Source: Plasmodiophora brassicae (lineage: Eukaryota > Endomyxa: Phytomyxea > Phytomyxea > Plasmodiophorida). Taken from it: a stretch of DNA of 64,000 nucleotides. The position numbers and the translations under genes were made by a program. The stretch's first letter is position 1; the number at the start of each line of letters is the position of its first letter. Shown one piece after another: positions 1-10,300 of the stretch. Under the pieces are notes generated by a model. That model was not told the origin of the DNA. It did not search any database and saw only the letters and a program-made list of their open reading frames with translations. The stretch is from positions 620,001-684,000 of the forward strand of contig CP145418.1 of assembly GCA_036867785.1 (NCBI GenBank), in the 5' to 3' direction.

Positions 1-120
1 AGCGCACCTCATCGTCCAGCTGGTACGTAGTCTCTTCCAGAACGCTCTCGGTTAACCTCGAATTTTCGTCATTGCTTCGGCCGCCACAGCCCGCAATCAA
101 TGTGTTCTTCCCCGCAATAG
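1..120. repeat. Repeat copy 1, probable promoter-proximal duplicate (cut by window edge)
   Basis: This segment is almost identical, in reverse complement, to 52153-52274: I count about four substitutions and one 2-nt gap over roughly 120 bases. The second copy lies about 145 bp upstream of the plus-strand thaumatin-like gene at 52420. By symmetry this copy should lie upstream of a minus-strand gene beginning just left of the window. After position 105 a short unit (TTCTTCCCCGCAATAG) is tandemly repeated in this copy only. The repeat continues past the left edge, so its full length is unknown. Confidence 0.85.
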
Positions 121-277
121 TTCTTCCCCGCAATAGTCCATCTGTACGCTGGCAACGTACGTATAGCTGGCGGTCAACACGAGCGCGCATAGCTGACACG
201 AAAGAAGGAAACATGATTCATTGGTGCGTATGTACACTGATCAGCGACTTAGAAGGGCCACAGGAAGACGACCCAGT

Positions 278-1003
278 CTAGTTGGGGCAAAACTTGATGA
301 GGTAGTTGCTGCCTTGGGACTGACACGTGAAGGTCGACGACTGATCATCGTAGGCATAGCTGTACGCCGCAGGGCAGGCCGTCTTGAACAGCTGAGAGTA
401 GTGGAACGGTGGGCAGCGATCCGGCGTCCCAAAGGCACCTCGGCAACAAAACTCGTCGGTGTTGAGCTTGTTGCATGCGCTGTTGCAGGCCACTGTGCGC
501 CCGTCCTTGACAACAGCAAGCTCTCCCGGGCAGGAATCGTTCAGATCCTTATCGCATCCTGCGCGACCGCACTTGTACCCTTGGCCTTGGTACGTGGTTG
601 GTTCCATTGACATCGGCAGGTTGTATCCATCAACGAGACTGATGTCGTAGAAATCCATACCAGCGTTGGCGTCGAATGTGATTTCAGCCAATGACGCTGG
701 TGGAACGCCTCCAGCGCCACCACACTGAGTGCCGCGAGCGCAATCTCCAGTCGCACACGAAGCCCCGTCTTGGTTGCACCCGGTACGACCCCAAAACCGG
801 CCGATCCAGCCATCGACAACTTCCACAGTCTTTGACTCGCTTGGATTGAGCACGAATCCTCCGCCCTCCGGGTTCACTGGTTGCCCTAAGGTCCCAACCC
901 AAACGGTTTCTTGGCAGTTGTTTTCGACCGTAACCTGATGTGCAGAGCTAACCATGGCCAACCCGACAGCCATGGCAAGAAAATGCCCCATTATGTTGTT
1001 CAT
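278..1003 (-). CDS. Secreted thaumatin-like protein (TLP-1)
   Basis: A single-exon gene of about 241 residues. The first in-frame ATG is at 1003; the longer open frame to 1015 would need a TTG start. Residues 1-22 form a hydrophobic signal peptide ending near SSAHQ, so the protein is probably secreted. The mature part shows thaumatin/PR-5 features: an early NNCxxTVWVG strand, the GxFWGRTGC block, the ATGDC/CGG loop, the FYDISLVDGYNLP block, and many cysteines consistent with a multi-disulfide fold. Family members bind or hydrolyse beta-glucans or act as antifungal proteins; which applies here is not visible. It is clearly paralogous to the gene at 52420-53139, at roughly four identical residues in five. 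HSE-like palindromes lie just upstream. Confidence 0.93.
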   Translation of the reverse strand: MNNIMGHFLAMAVGLAMVSSAHQVTVENNCQETVWVGTLGQPVNPEGGGFVLNPSESKTVEVVDGWIGRFWGRTGCNQDGASCATGDCARGTQCGGAGGVPPASLAEITFDANAGMDFYDISLVDGYNLPMSMEPTTYQGQGYKCGRAGCDKDLNDSCPGELAVVKDGRTVACNSACNKLNTDEFCCRGAFGTPDRCPPFHYSQLFKTACPAAYSYAYDDQSSTFTCQSQGSNYLIKFCPN

Positions 1004-1028
1004 CAGCGTTGGCAATCCGATGCCTACC

Positions 1029-1048
1029 GAATGTTCTGAACGTTCTTC
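1029..1048 (-). promoter_or_regulatory. Heat-shock-element-like palindrome cluster upstream of TLP-1
   Basis: Read on the minus strand, this stretch holds alternating GAA and TTC triplets, GAACGTTC followed by GAACATTC. It lies 26-45 bp upstream of the TLP-1 start. Spacing between the two palindromes is one base off a perfect nGAAnnTTCn array, so HSF binding is only a suggestion. A related GAACATTC occurs upstream of the second thaumatin-like gene, at 52276. Confidence 0.35.
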
Positions 1049-1569
1049 GATGCGATGCTTAGCTAGAACCTAGGAAAATGATCGGGCCTGATACTTGGGT
1101 GGCGCTCGGCAACGGTGCGCTGCGGAATCGAGCTTGACTCACACTGAATGACGTCCTGTTTACTGTCGCGTCACGATGCAGCGCAGTGATCGGTTCACTG
1201 CACGAATCTGCGTGACGTATCCTCTTGCAGACTCGGGACGACCATCTTGAATTCCGAGCACTGATGAACCTACCACATTACCGCCTTGTGCAGTGCGCAC
1301 ACACAGTGCCAGCATGAACGGAAGAAGCTCTGAACGTTGTGGTAGTTGACCGGCTCGAGTCCAGCTGCTGCGCAAGATACTCAAAACAGTCAGCAGGACG
1401 AAGACCACGACGTTGACGAGAAGCACTTTCTACGCCGTCAGACTCTAGTGCTCAATTACTACTGCGGCCGGGCGTTGAAGCACCCATACATGACCTGATC
1501 CAACTGTCGTGGACTGTCCCAGGTGCTTACATCTCAACCATCGACACACGGTTGTGTATGCGCGGGCGC
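1049..1569. other. Intergenic region, no gene supported
   Basis: This gap separates the upstream side of TLP-1 from the 3' end of the RGS gene. A minus-strand open frame at 1160-1426 starts with a hydrophobic stretch, but it has no recognisable domain and no spliced partner. I see no tRNA, repeat or strong structure here. Confidence 0.5.
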
Positions 1570-2891
1570 TTATCCGAATCGCAGGACCTCTTGCGCGACA
1601 GGCGATTGTAGGAACCGGGAGAACGGCCCGCCGTTCAGCATGCATTCCACCTCGAAAGACGGTTCGGAGAAGAAGGTGTCGGCTACGCCGCGTGCCGGGG
1701 ACGCTGGCGCCGACTTGTCCCTCGGTACAACCGTCACATGCGTGGAAGGAGTGCTCGCGAAGAACGCATCGTAACGCTTCCTGATGTCATCAGATAGGTT
1801 GATCTCCACCGGCGACCCCAGTCTGATGAACATGTCGTAGATTCGCCGCGCCTCGCTGGCAACGGGCGTCTGGACGTCGAGGGACACAGCGCCACCTATG
1901 ACGGTTTCCGATTCCTTCTCAGCCAGCAGCCTGAATTTGTGCACAGCCCTGAGGAACATGACGGTCTCGGCACAGAATTCGGTCTCCAGGTAGGCTTGCA
2001 GGGCGGCACTGGCCGTATCCGACGCGATGACGTCCTTCAGAGTGTGCACAATGCCCGACTGGACTTTGGCGTAGGACCATCGTATCGGCAGGTACAGGGA
2101 CAGATAGATGCCGTACCACGACAGAACGCCTTCCGAGATCTGCGCCATCGGTAATTTGGCGGCGACGTTATCGTACAGCAGCGGTATCTGCAGGAGCATG
2201 ACTCCCAGTACGATAGAGCAGAGCACGCCTCTGGTCAGGCAGACCAGTTCCCACTGTTGCATCATCAATGAACAGCGAAGACTGACGCTCCGGTGCACAG
2301 GCTCACCTTGATCCAGAACGCGTCGCGGACGAACCGCATTCGGAATGTGACGATGATGATGACGTTCACGATCAGGAGCACGTTGTAGAGCAGGGCGATC
2401 AGTTTGTGCAGTGCTGGGTCTGTTCCGGCGGCTGCAGCAACACCCGTGATGGCAACGTGCACGAACGCCATGGTGGCCATGCAGATTGCCTGAGTCCTGT
2501 TCGTACAAAGGTGCTGGTACCGTAGGACGACATCGCGGTGCTGGGGGCTGACGCCGCCGTCCTGCAATGCGATCTGGCGACGGCAGATATCGACGCGCCA
2601 GACCAGCCAGACGCATCGAATGACGAGACACTCCATGGTGACTGTTAGCAGGACGTCCACGATGAAGGAGGTCACTTGCTCTCGGGACCTGAACACGGCC
2701 GAGCACATGTCAAGCAGGCAGGCAACTCGGTACACGCCCTGCTCGAACACGACGACGAACGCCTGCCGGGACTGGATCGGGTGTACGTGCCGTCGACGAA
2801 TGAACAGGACGATGAGCGGCACGAAGACGACAGCGTCGACAACGAGGCTGGCGATGAGCGTCGTCGCGGCTGCCAGGTCGTAAGTGTTCAT
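1570..2891 (-). CDS. Multi-pass membrane protein with C-terminal RGS domain
   Basis: Two exons, 2891-2307 and 2253-1570, separated by a 53-nt GT-AG intron (2254-2306) that joins FWIK to WELVC in phase 0. The protein is about 422 residues. The first 250 hold several hydrophobic helices, beginning at LIASLVVDAVVFVPLIVLFI, and are probably a seven-helix module. Residues about 265-420 form an RGS domain: LQAYLETEFCAETVMFLRAV near its start, EARRIYDMFIRLGSP in the middle and FSRFLQSPVAQEVLRF at the end. RGS domains accelerate GTP hydrolysis by G-alpha subunits. The receptor-RGS layout recalls plant AtRGS1 and protist 7TM-RGS proteins. The exact number of membrane helices is my estimate. The stop follows the RGS domain directly. 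Confidence 0.88.
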
Positions 2892-3167
2892 TGCTGTTAG
2901 GTCTGTGTGCGGCCTGTGGGCCTTAGTACGTGTGCTGATCCAAATATCAGGCAACAGTACCAGGGGGCCGCAACCAGGGGCAATCAGCCGATCGGTGACA
3001 TTCGCAGCCAGACCTGTGACTGGGGGGTTCATCGGGACGATGTCGGCGCCGAGGAAGTCGCCGTTCGACACGATGACAGACGAGGTCAGCTGGGGGGCGG
3101 TCGGAACGGGCGCGCCTGGGCACGTGTCGATGACGGCGTTTAGGAAGCGCGCCGGTTCCAGGAGGCG

Positions 3168-4952
3168 ATGGCCGACCCCAAGTTCGCCGAGCTGTTCGCG
3201 GAATACGCACGTGAAATATCGGACCCTGGCGCGCGCCGCGAATCCGAGCTGTACCTCGAGCAGCTCGAGCGCCAGCAGTGTCTGCCGGCCGACTGCAAAC
3301 TCATCAAGCCGTCCCCCTTCTTCTGCGTCAAACTTGTCGGCGACGACGGCGCCAAAGCGTTCGCCAACGTGTGCACCTCCGAGTTCGTCGCCGGCGCATC
3401 CCGGCCGATGTCGGGCCTGCTGCTGATATTCTCGCGCAGGTTGATCGACACGCCGGCGGTCAGGAAATGCCAAGGCGGGGCGAACTGGAACATTCCGTAT
3501 TCGTGCTCGAGTCCGCGCCCGTCGACGCTGCCGTCAGGGCGGGCGTGTCGCGTGGTCGACGTGACGTTCCACGACCAGATCGTCAAATTGTACGTGCCCG
3601 CGATGAACCGACGCGGGTCGCTCAAATGGGGTTCACCTTGACCGGCTAGGTGTCGCAACCAGCGGTTCAGGGATCTCATTGTGCAGACCAGTATCGACGC
3701 GGTGCAGCGCCTCCTAGACGTCAAATTCACCCATCGTACGTCACCGCCAGTGGCCCATGCAACGAACGTTCCTGACACGCACACACACGTGCTGTTCAGC
3801 GCATCGCGTACTGACGAATTGCAAGTGCAAAGACGGGCCTCCTGCCATAATGCGCATTGGGGGCGGAGAGCACCCACCCGCCGACCTGCCCCCGATGATG
3901 CCCAAGCTCGTCGACAACCAAGCAACGAAGGGAAACGAGCGGCGCAATGCGGCGCCTAACGAGACGGACCTGCTTCCAGCAGCGGACGGGGCCGGCATGA
4001 ACGAAGCCGACGCCGAGGCACCTGTCGCGCTGCTGCCCCCCGAGTACCACATCGTATACCAGGGTGATTTCCAGATGGCAGACTGTACGGTGACGACGCC
4101 GATCGTGGCGTCGACCAGGCCGAAGTCGCTGCTGGTGCGGATCGCACTGCCCCGGATCGCAAGGCTGTCCGACCACAACGACGCCGCCCTGGACGTCTCG
4201 TCGCATCAGGTCACGATGAGCATTCCGGGTGTATACGCGCCCGTCAGCATTCGGCTGCCGTTCGAATGCGATCATGAGAAGGGCAGGGCCCGGTTCCAAC
4301 CCAGGGATCGCACGTTGACGATTACGCTCCCCGTCGTACCGTCTGCGGAAGAGCTCGTTGCGATCAAGGTATCCCTGTTTGAACGCCGGGGCTGGTACAG
4401 CCCGCTGAATGGGCTGCTATGCAGAGGCCTTCGGTTGCGGCCGACTCTGAGGCGGATGCTGACCAGGACGGCGCCGTCGACGCTAATGCTGCTGGTGATC
4501 GTGCGGGAGGCAACGCGTCCGACGTCACAGAGGACGAGATCCCGCAGGATCCTGCGGGTGTCTCTGGAGTCGTAGCAGAACCTGCTGGCACCGCTACTCC
4601 CACTGTCAACATACCAGTTCCCGTTGCAAACGGGAGCGTAGACGCGTCATGTCGGGGACCTGTTCGAGCGCCCAGCGCGGTGGATATCCGAGCGGCATCC
4701 CATGAAGCGGCCCGCGGTGAAACCGACACAAGACGCGAGGCGCGCTCCGACGACGATGCCCCGCCTTCCAAGGCGGCACCCGCAGACGATGTGGTCGCCG
4801 GTCCCGCTCCACCCGCAGCGAAAGAGAACGTCCATGCCGGCGGGCCGCAGACCGGCACCTACGCCGGGGCACGCGTCGCGCCTGACCCGTCGGCGCCGGG
4901 TCGCCAACGACGACGAGGCCTGTCGAACTCGATGCGTTTCGCGCTCGATTAA
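3168..4952 (+). CDS. Kintoun/DNAAF2-like PIH1 protein, dynein arm assembly factor
   Basis: A multi-exon gene. The N-terminus (AEYAREISDP followed by ELYLEQLER) and the block AFANVCTSEFVAGA match kintoun. The PIH1 core continues with GANWNIPYS and CRVVDVTFHDQIVKL, then an exon near 3690 reading RFRDLIVQTSIDAVQRLLD. An intron ends near 3799 and leads to NCKCKDGPPAIMR. About 4030-4365 encodes the CS-like C-terminal domain (YHIVYQGDFQMADCTV, TLTITLPVV). A 56-nt intron at 4369-4424 precedes an acidic, low-complexity tail ending SNSMRFALD. Kintoun is an HSP90 co-chaperone for cytoplasmic preassembly of axonemal dynein arms, so its presence implies motile cilia. One or two junctions between 3420 and 3690 are unresolved. 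Confidence 0.85.
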
Positions 4953-5090
4953 CGCGCCTGGACCTACGCCAGTAAAACGCGCCCGGTCTATGTCGTCCCG
5001 CGTGCGGAACAGCATCGGTCACGGTGGACGTCTCGAAACGAGGAGGAGCATCCGTTTTCGACTCGGCCCGCGGCGGACGGGCGTCACACG

Positions 5091-5321
5091 ATGTCCTGGA
5101 CGCGTCGCTGCGTGCCGCTGGCGGGCCAGGCAGCCGCCCACATGGACGCCTGGCTGCTGGAGAACGTGCTGGCCTGCCCGCTGGCCAAGACGCCGTTGCG
5201 GGTCGACGGCAACGACCTGGTCAACGACGGGCTGGACGTGCGCTACGCGGTTGTGGACGGCATCCCGGTCCTGGTCGTCGACGCGGACACGACCCGACGA
5301 GCGCGCGGATCGTCGCAATGA
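5091..5321 (+). CDS. PREY/Trm112-like small protein, probably mitochondrial
   Basis: A short intronless frame of 76 residues. It contains LLENVLACPLAKTPLR, then NDLVNDGLDVRYAVVDGIPVLV, the pattern of the UPF0434/Trm112 fold as in human PREY (PYURF): LxCPxxKxPL, N-L-N, and Y-DGIP. PREY is a mitochondrial chaperone for S-adenosylmethionine-dependent methyltransferases used in coenzyme Q synthesis and complex I assembly. Only the first cysteine of a zinc site is present (CPLAK), as in PREY and unlike zinc-binding Trm112. The start could also be the internal methionine at 5142. The basic first 15 residues are compatible with a targeting signal. Confidence 0.8.
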   Translation: MSWTRRCVPLAGQAAAHMDAWLLENVLACPLAKTPLRVDGNDLVNDGLDVRYAVVDGIPVLVVDADTTRRARGSSQ

Positions 5322-5341
5322 AGTGTATAGCGGCGCGAACC

Positions 5342-5752
5342 TCATTTCCCGGGTCGCCCGTAGCACACAATGAAGGGCAGGAACGCGGTGAACGGGAACG
5401 ACGGCGTAGGCGGGGCGGCCATGGCCGGCGACTTCCCCGATTCGAACGCGACGGCCTTCGTCGATTTCCGGCTGCGTCGCGGGCCAACCGTCGACCAGCC
5501 TTCGCTGCCGCCGGGTCCTTCCGCCGGGTTCGTCCCGGCTGCAGGCGGCGCCGCTAGTGAGGCGTTCGCTGGCCGACCTGGGACCCGCTCCGGCATGCCC
5601 GTCGATACGCCATCCGAGATCGCGTCCGAGTACTCGACGTCGCTGCTGGACGACGACACGGTATCGTCGTCCACGCCGTCGATGGCCGAGAAGTAATTCG
5701 TGGCCTCGGGCGCATCGAGCGTACTGCGCTGACGACGACGTCTGCCGCTCAT
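5342..5752 (-). CDS. Hypothetical low-complexity protein (weak)
   Basis: A 136-residue open frame starting MSGRRRRQRST. It has an acidic serine run (DDDTVSSSSSDVEYSD), a basic patch (GPRRSRKSTK) and a hydrophobic C-terminus (PFTAFLPFIV). No family is recognised. A competing plus-strand frame at 5370-5696 covers the same bases and cannot be excluded. I favour the minus strand only because of its basic and acidic segments, and the choice is uncertain. Confidence 0.3.
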   Translation of the reverse strand: MSGRRRRQRSTLDAPEATNYFSAIDGVDDDTVSSSSSDVEYSDAISDGVSTGMPERVPGRPANASLAAPPAAGTNPAEGPGGSEGWSTVGPRRSRKSTKAVAFESGKSPAMAAPPTPSFPFTAFLPFIVCYGRPGK

Positions 5753-5909
5753 GCGATCAAGGCCACTGACCGCTGGGGCATGCAATATCTGTCTGTCGGC
5801 GCGTACTCGCAGTGGATCACCTGCCCCGACGCAATCTCCCCAGTGTGCCCTGGTTGCCACAAACGTCCCTGCGGCCACGGGCTTCGTTCGTTCGCTCGGC
5901 ACCGGCGTC

Positions 5910-6335
5910 ATGGCGCACGACGCCGTCGGCAGTCGGTTGATGGCGGGCCGGCGTCCGCGGTCGCTGTCGCCGGCGGCGCCCGTCAAGAAGCCGCGCCTGG
6001 ACGACGGCGTACTGGCCAGCACGCTGGAAGGAACACTGAGTACGAGCGCAGTCGGCACGATACCGAGCTGGTTGTAACGAGGGGCAGATCTCAGGAGACG
6101 GCCTGCCGACCATGTGCCGATGGACGTCGGCCAGGGGTCGGCGGCGCCCCAGGCGCGTGGTAACGCGAACGCGATGCTGGCAGGCATGCACGCCGAGTAC
6201 GTACGTCGACAGGAATCCAGTCAGTTGGTGGGCGTCGTTGTCGCAGGTGCAACGCCGCTGAGTTCGGGCCGCAGGGATCCGACCGCATTTGCCGAGCGCG
6301 CAGCCAGCGCCATCGGCGCGACCATTCAACACTGA
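5910..6335 (+). CDS. Hypothetical small protein, probably nuclear, two exons
   Basis: The first exon, starting at 5910 with MAHDAVGSRL, carries a basic nuclear-localisation-like stretch (PAAPVKKPRLDDG). A second exon ending at the stop at 6335 encodes an alanine-rich helical segment (NANAMLAGMHAEYVRRQ, then DPTAFAERAASAIGATIQH). The two frames differ, so an intron between about 6075 and 6120 is required, but the junction is unresolved. I do not recognise the family. Confidence 0.4.
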
Positions 6336-6543
6336 TCAGTATGTCATCCTGTAGTAGATTAATAACTGCCAGTGTTTATGCAACGCCTGCGTACCAGACA
6401 CCGTCTTGTAGAGTGTGGCCAATGGCGCCTCCGATTGCGGATTCGCGTGAGTCTGGCAAACCGGGGACGTTTTCAGAGACGCCAGACGGTCGTGAAGACA
6501 CCTCCCGTTCTTCACCTGTGCACAGTGCAGTGGCGCGTAGCAG

Positions 6544-7133
6544 TTACTTCAGGTTTCGCGTCTTCACCAGCGTTTGGCTCGCGTCCAATGGCAAAACTAT
6601 TGGGTTCACCGTAGAGCACAGGTATGGCTTGTACTTCGTTAGGTTTGCCAGCATTTCAGTCGCCACGCGTTTGATGACGGAGGTGCTCGTCGGGACGATT
6701 CTGCAGGCGGTTGTGTATCAGCGGTTGCATCGAGAGCGTCGTGTTCGTTGACCCACTCGCGTGCTTAGTGCTGTTGTACGCTTCTTCGAGGAAACCTTTG
6801 CAGAGCTCCCTCTCCAATTGAGCGATTTCATCAAATCGATGAACCCCTTGAGTGGCGCAACGAAACGGAAGGGCGTGGATTAGGTGCACCACGACCTCCC
6901 CGAACTTGAAACATCGGTGTCCTTGAAAAGAGGGCGGGTTGGTCGGAAAGGGAGCAGTAAAACATATACAGAATTACTTCAAGCGCCCCATCTTGTTGTT
7001 CTTTTGTGTTCGGCACAATGGTAACCAGGCCCTGGTTTCCGGTTTCAGCGATGGCGGGGATCACTGTTGGGGGGCTGCCATCACGCCGAACTTGAGCATT
7101 GGCGCCGATCAGCAGGGGACGCTCGTTCGCCAC
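6544..7133 (-). CDS. Hypothetical multi-exon protein
   Basis: Three coding-looking segments lie in different frames on the minus strand: MANERPLLIGANAQ from 7133, a helical segment HRFDEIAQLERELCKGFLEE near 6840-6780, and a terminal segment KRVATEMLANLTKYKPYL then PIVLPLDASQTLVKTRNLK ending at the stop at 6544. They have protein-like composition and could be joined by short introns, but I could not find a fully consistent set of junctions. No known domain is evident. Confidence 0.4.
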
Positions 7134-7324
7134 TCAACAGAAAGCAGCGGAATTGGGCCCCGAAATTGTAGGTGCCTACATAGGTAGGTGTGCACAGGTA
7201 GAATTACTGCGCGCCTGCATTGTTCACAAACTCACCTCGTTGTGTCGACTCGGTGCCGCTCTTCTCGCGTTTCGGTCCCTTCTGCAGTGGCGACGAAATC
7301 GACTACTATGAGATATATGTGGAT

Positions 7325-10300
7325 TTATTGGACAGGAGCCTCGGCAGGCGCGACGAGCTCCCTCTGTGCTGGTGCGGGAGAAGATCGCGGATCGTCGTCT
7401 TCCTGTTCTGCAACGCCGGGTTGATATGCCTGATCTCGTGGTTGTTCGTTCGCTGGCTCAGATGATAGCTGTGGAGGCGACTCGTCCCGTGGCGATGGGG
7501 CAGAGCCGCCCGACGTCATACGCGAGCCTGGTAATGCCGAGCCAATCGGGCCGGGCGGGGCCTGTATCTGCTGCGCTTGCATCTGCTGGTACAGCTGCCA
7601 TTGCTCCATTTGTTGCGGCGGGTGCTGCTGGAATACCTGAATGGGCGCTTGCCACGATGGCCCGCTAGTAGGCTGACCGACAGACCCATGCTGCTGCTGC
7701 TGCTGCCCCATCTGATTGTACGGCATGGGTTGCTGTTGCTGAGGAGAAGCTGGCTGATGATCGCCAGACACGCCTTGCGCCACAGGTTGGCTTCCTTGGC
7801 TGTCGGAACCCGATGCCGGAATGGATGCGTGCTCTGAGGCGTCAGCAACGTTGCCGCTGTCGTTAGCAGGTGAGGACGCAGCATCAGGAGCCGTGCCAGA
7901 CGTCGGGGACATGCGCATCTGAGGATGCCCAAAGATGGGCGGCATGATGACCGGCGGGATAGGAGCCGAACTGTTTGTCTGGTACGACTGCTGATCAGGT
8001 GCCTGTGCCATCATGGACATGCCTCTCTGCTGCTGCGGTTGCTGTTGCTGCGGTTGCTGCTGCTGCGACTGCTGCATGAGCGGGTTCGCTCGCATCTGCT
8101 GATGCATCATGCCAGGCACAGGACCCGTTCGCAGCATCCCGCGTTGTTGCATATGCTGCATCTGCAGGTGAGGATGAACCGGTTGACGTTGCTGCATCTG
8201 TTGCATTTGCTGGTGGGCCTGCATCTGCTTCTGGTACTGTTGCTGAGCTTGCTGTGGCATATTGGCGAACGCTTGCCGCTGCATTTGCTGCTGCTGCTGC
8301 AGATGCATCTGCTGCTGCATCTGCATCATCATCATCTGCTGCTGTTGCTGCTGCATCGGCATTTGCGGTTGTGCTTGCTGACGAATCTGCTGGACGCCTC
8401 CGGTCTGCCGCATTTGCTGAAGACGATTGTACATATGGCTGGCCTGACGGAACTGCTGCGTCATGTTGTTCGTGTACATGGGCTGGGGCTGCTGTTGTTG
8501 AGGAAGCATAGCGTTCGGGGCAAGGTTGTACGGCTGCTTGGCGGACGACGCGTTCACAGTGGGGCCACCGGGCATCATGGGCACCTTGTTGTTCTTCATC
8601 ATGTGCATCGCATAGTCCGACTGCTGCTGATACGCCTGACGTCGCATGTCCGCCTGGCTGTTCTGCTGCTGCATCATGTACTGTTGATGAAGCTGTTGTT
8701 GATGCTGGACCATCGCTGCTGCCTGTTGCTGTTGTTGAGCGTAGTCCCAGTACTGCTGCGACTGCTGAGGTTGCACTGACTGCTGCGATGGGCCTTGTTG
8801 TTGGGAGGCGCCCATCTGCTGCGGAGGCATTGGGGGCATGGAAGCCGGGACTTGTTGCTGAGGTGGCGCGGCCGGGGGCTTTACACGTGGCCCAGCACTG
8901 ACAGCCTTTCTGTGCATTTGAATGCCTCGAGAGATTGCCACGTGAGAAGTCGCTCGACAAGAGAATCCACGCGCACGGTTGAAAGCAAGTAGTGGATCGT
9001 TAGCAGAGACAGATCGGCTTCCACGACCAGCGCCGGCCTTGTTAACAGGTGGAGCAGGGGCATACGTGTAGCCAGGAGGCGGCCCAGGTCCATACCGCAT
9101 TTGTTGTGGTGGTGCCGGCTGTTGCATCATGCCAGGCGGGCGCGTCATGACCGGAGGTGCCATGCGGCCATACATTGCTGGCACCATGGAGTATTGCTGA
9201 GTGGTAACAGAGCGCTTGGACGGATCGGCCACCATGGGTGGAGGCTGGGATGCAACCTCAGAACGCCCCCGCTTCATGCCGATCTGAGGTTGCAGCTGTT
9301 GCTCCTGCTCGGCCGACATCATTGATCCCGCTGTCGCGAGCGCATGCAGAGCCGTATCGAAAAGAGAAGGCTGCGCTGCCGACGGCCCAGGTTGCACAGG
9401 CGACATGACAGGAGTAGCTGGCCATGGCAGCTCCTCAAGTGACACACCCCGCTCACCACTGCACGATGGCGACCCACATTTGCAAACGAATGGTCGGTGA
9501 CATATATGAGCCGCCTGCGGTAGTTAATGTCAGCAATGGTTTCGGCAGCTTGCACTTTCAGATGTCAACGTACCTCAAAGTCAATTGTGACTTGTTCGCC
9601 GTTCTCAATATCGCGAGTTGCGAAGATGAATATACGTATCTGGTTGTCGATCGACCATCGTTGCACAATGGCAGTCGGATCGCAGCTGTGCCGTATGCAA
9701 CGCGCCAGACTGCCCATGACGGATGAGTTCACGTAGTCATCGCCGGCCAAGCGAATAACGCAGTTAGGGGCGGCTCGTCGAATAGAGCTACGTCCTTCGG
9801 GGTTCAGCTCCGCTAACTCGTCTCGAGTCGTTATGATACCAGTGTACTCCACGAGGAATTCACCCTGTTAACGTGTTAGTTCATCACAGCAGAAATTACA
9901 ATGACACGACTGAGATACTCTTTGGACGTTGCGAGTAGCCTTAAGACTCCAAGCAACTGGCTGGACTGAAATCCTGCCGGGTGCGGTCGATCGAAGACCT
10001 CCCATAAACTGATCCGTCAGGGATGTCAATGAATGCGGTACTGGGGTCTGCGGCAAACTGAGAAGAGTCGCCTCTGCAACCAGCAGATTCCTGCCGAGTT
10101 TGGTCAGCGGTGGCAACTCCGACGAAATGGGACGAGCATCGCAAACCTTGGAATCAAAGTGAAGTTGGTCGCCATCAAGTACTGATCAAGATCGGTCAGC
10201 TTCCGCTTCGATGACGCCCGTGACTTTGTGACAGGTTTCACAGCAGGGCCCGCTTCCGTTGACGGATTCGTCCCTGATGGCACCGGATCCGGTATTGGCG

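Noticed and set aside
1-1015. A simple inverted duplication of repeat plus TLP gene between the two ends
   Set aside because: The repeat is downstream of TLP-1 but upstream of TLP-2, so the two loci are not mirror copies. A third gene outside the window explains the order better.
1160-1426. Minus-strand frame with a hydrophobic start resembling a signal peptide
   Set aside because: The rest has no protein-like pattern, cysteine framework or homology that I recognise. It lies between two well-defined genes.
8254-8511. Alanine/serine-rich plus-strand frame with repeat units
   Set aside because: It arises from the same trinucleotide-rich tract. It is not a CRISPR array or a separate gene, since the units have no spacer-repeat structure.
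7925-8779. Leucine/histidine-rich plus-strand frame
   Set aside because: It is the complement of CAG/CAA/ATG codons of the Q/M-rich tail of the SET-domain gene.
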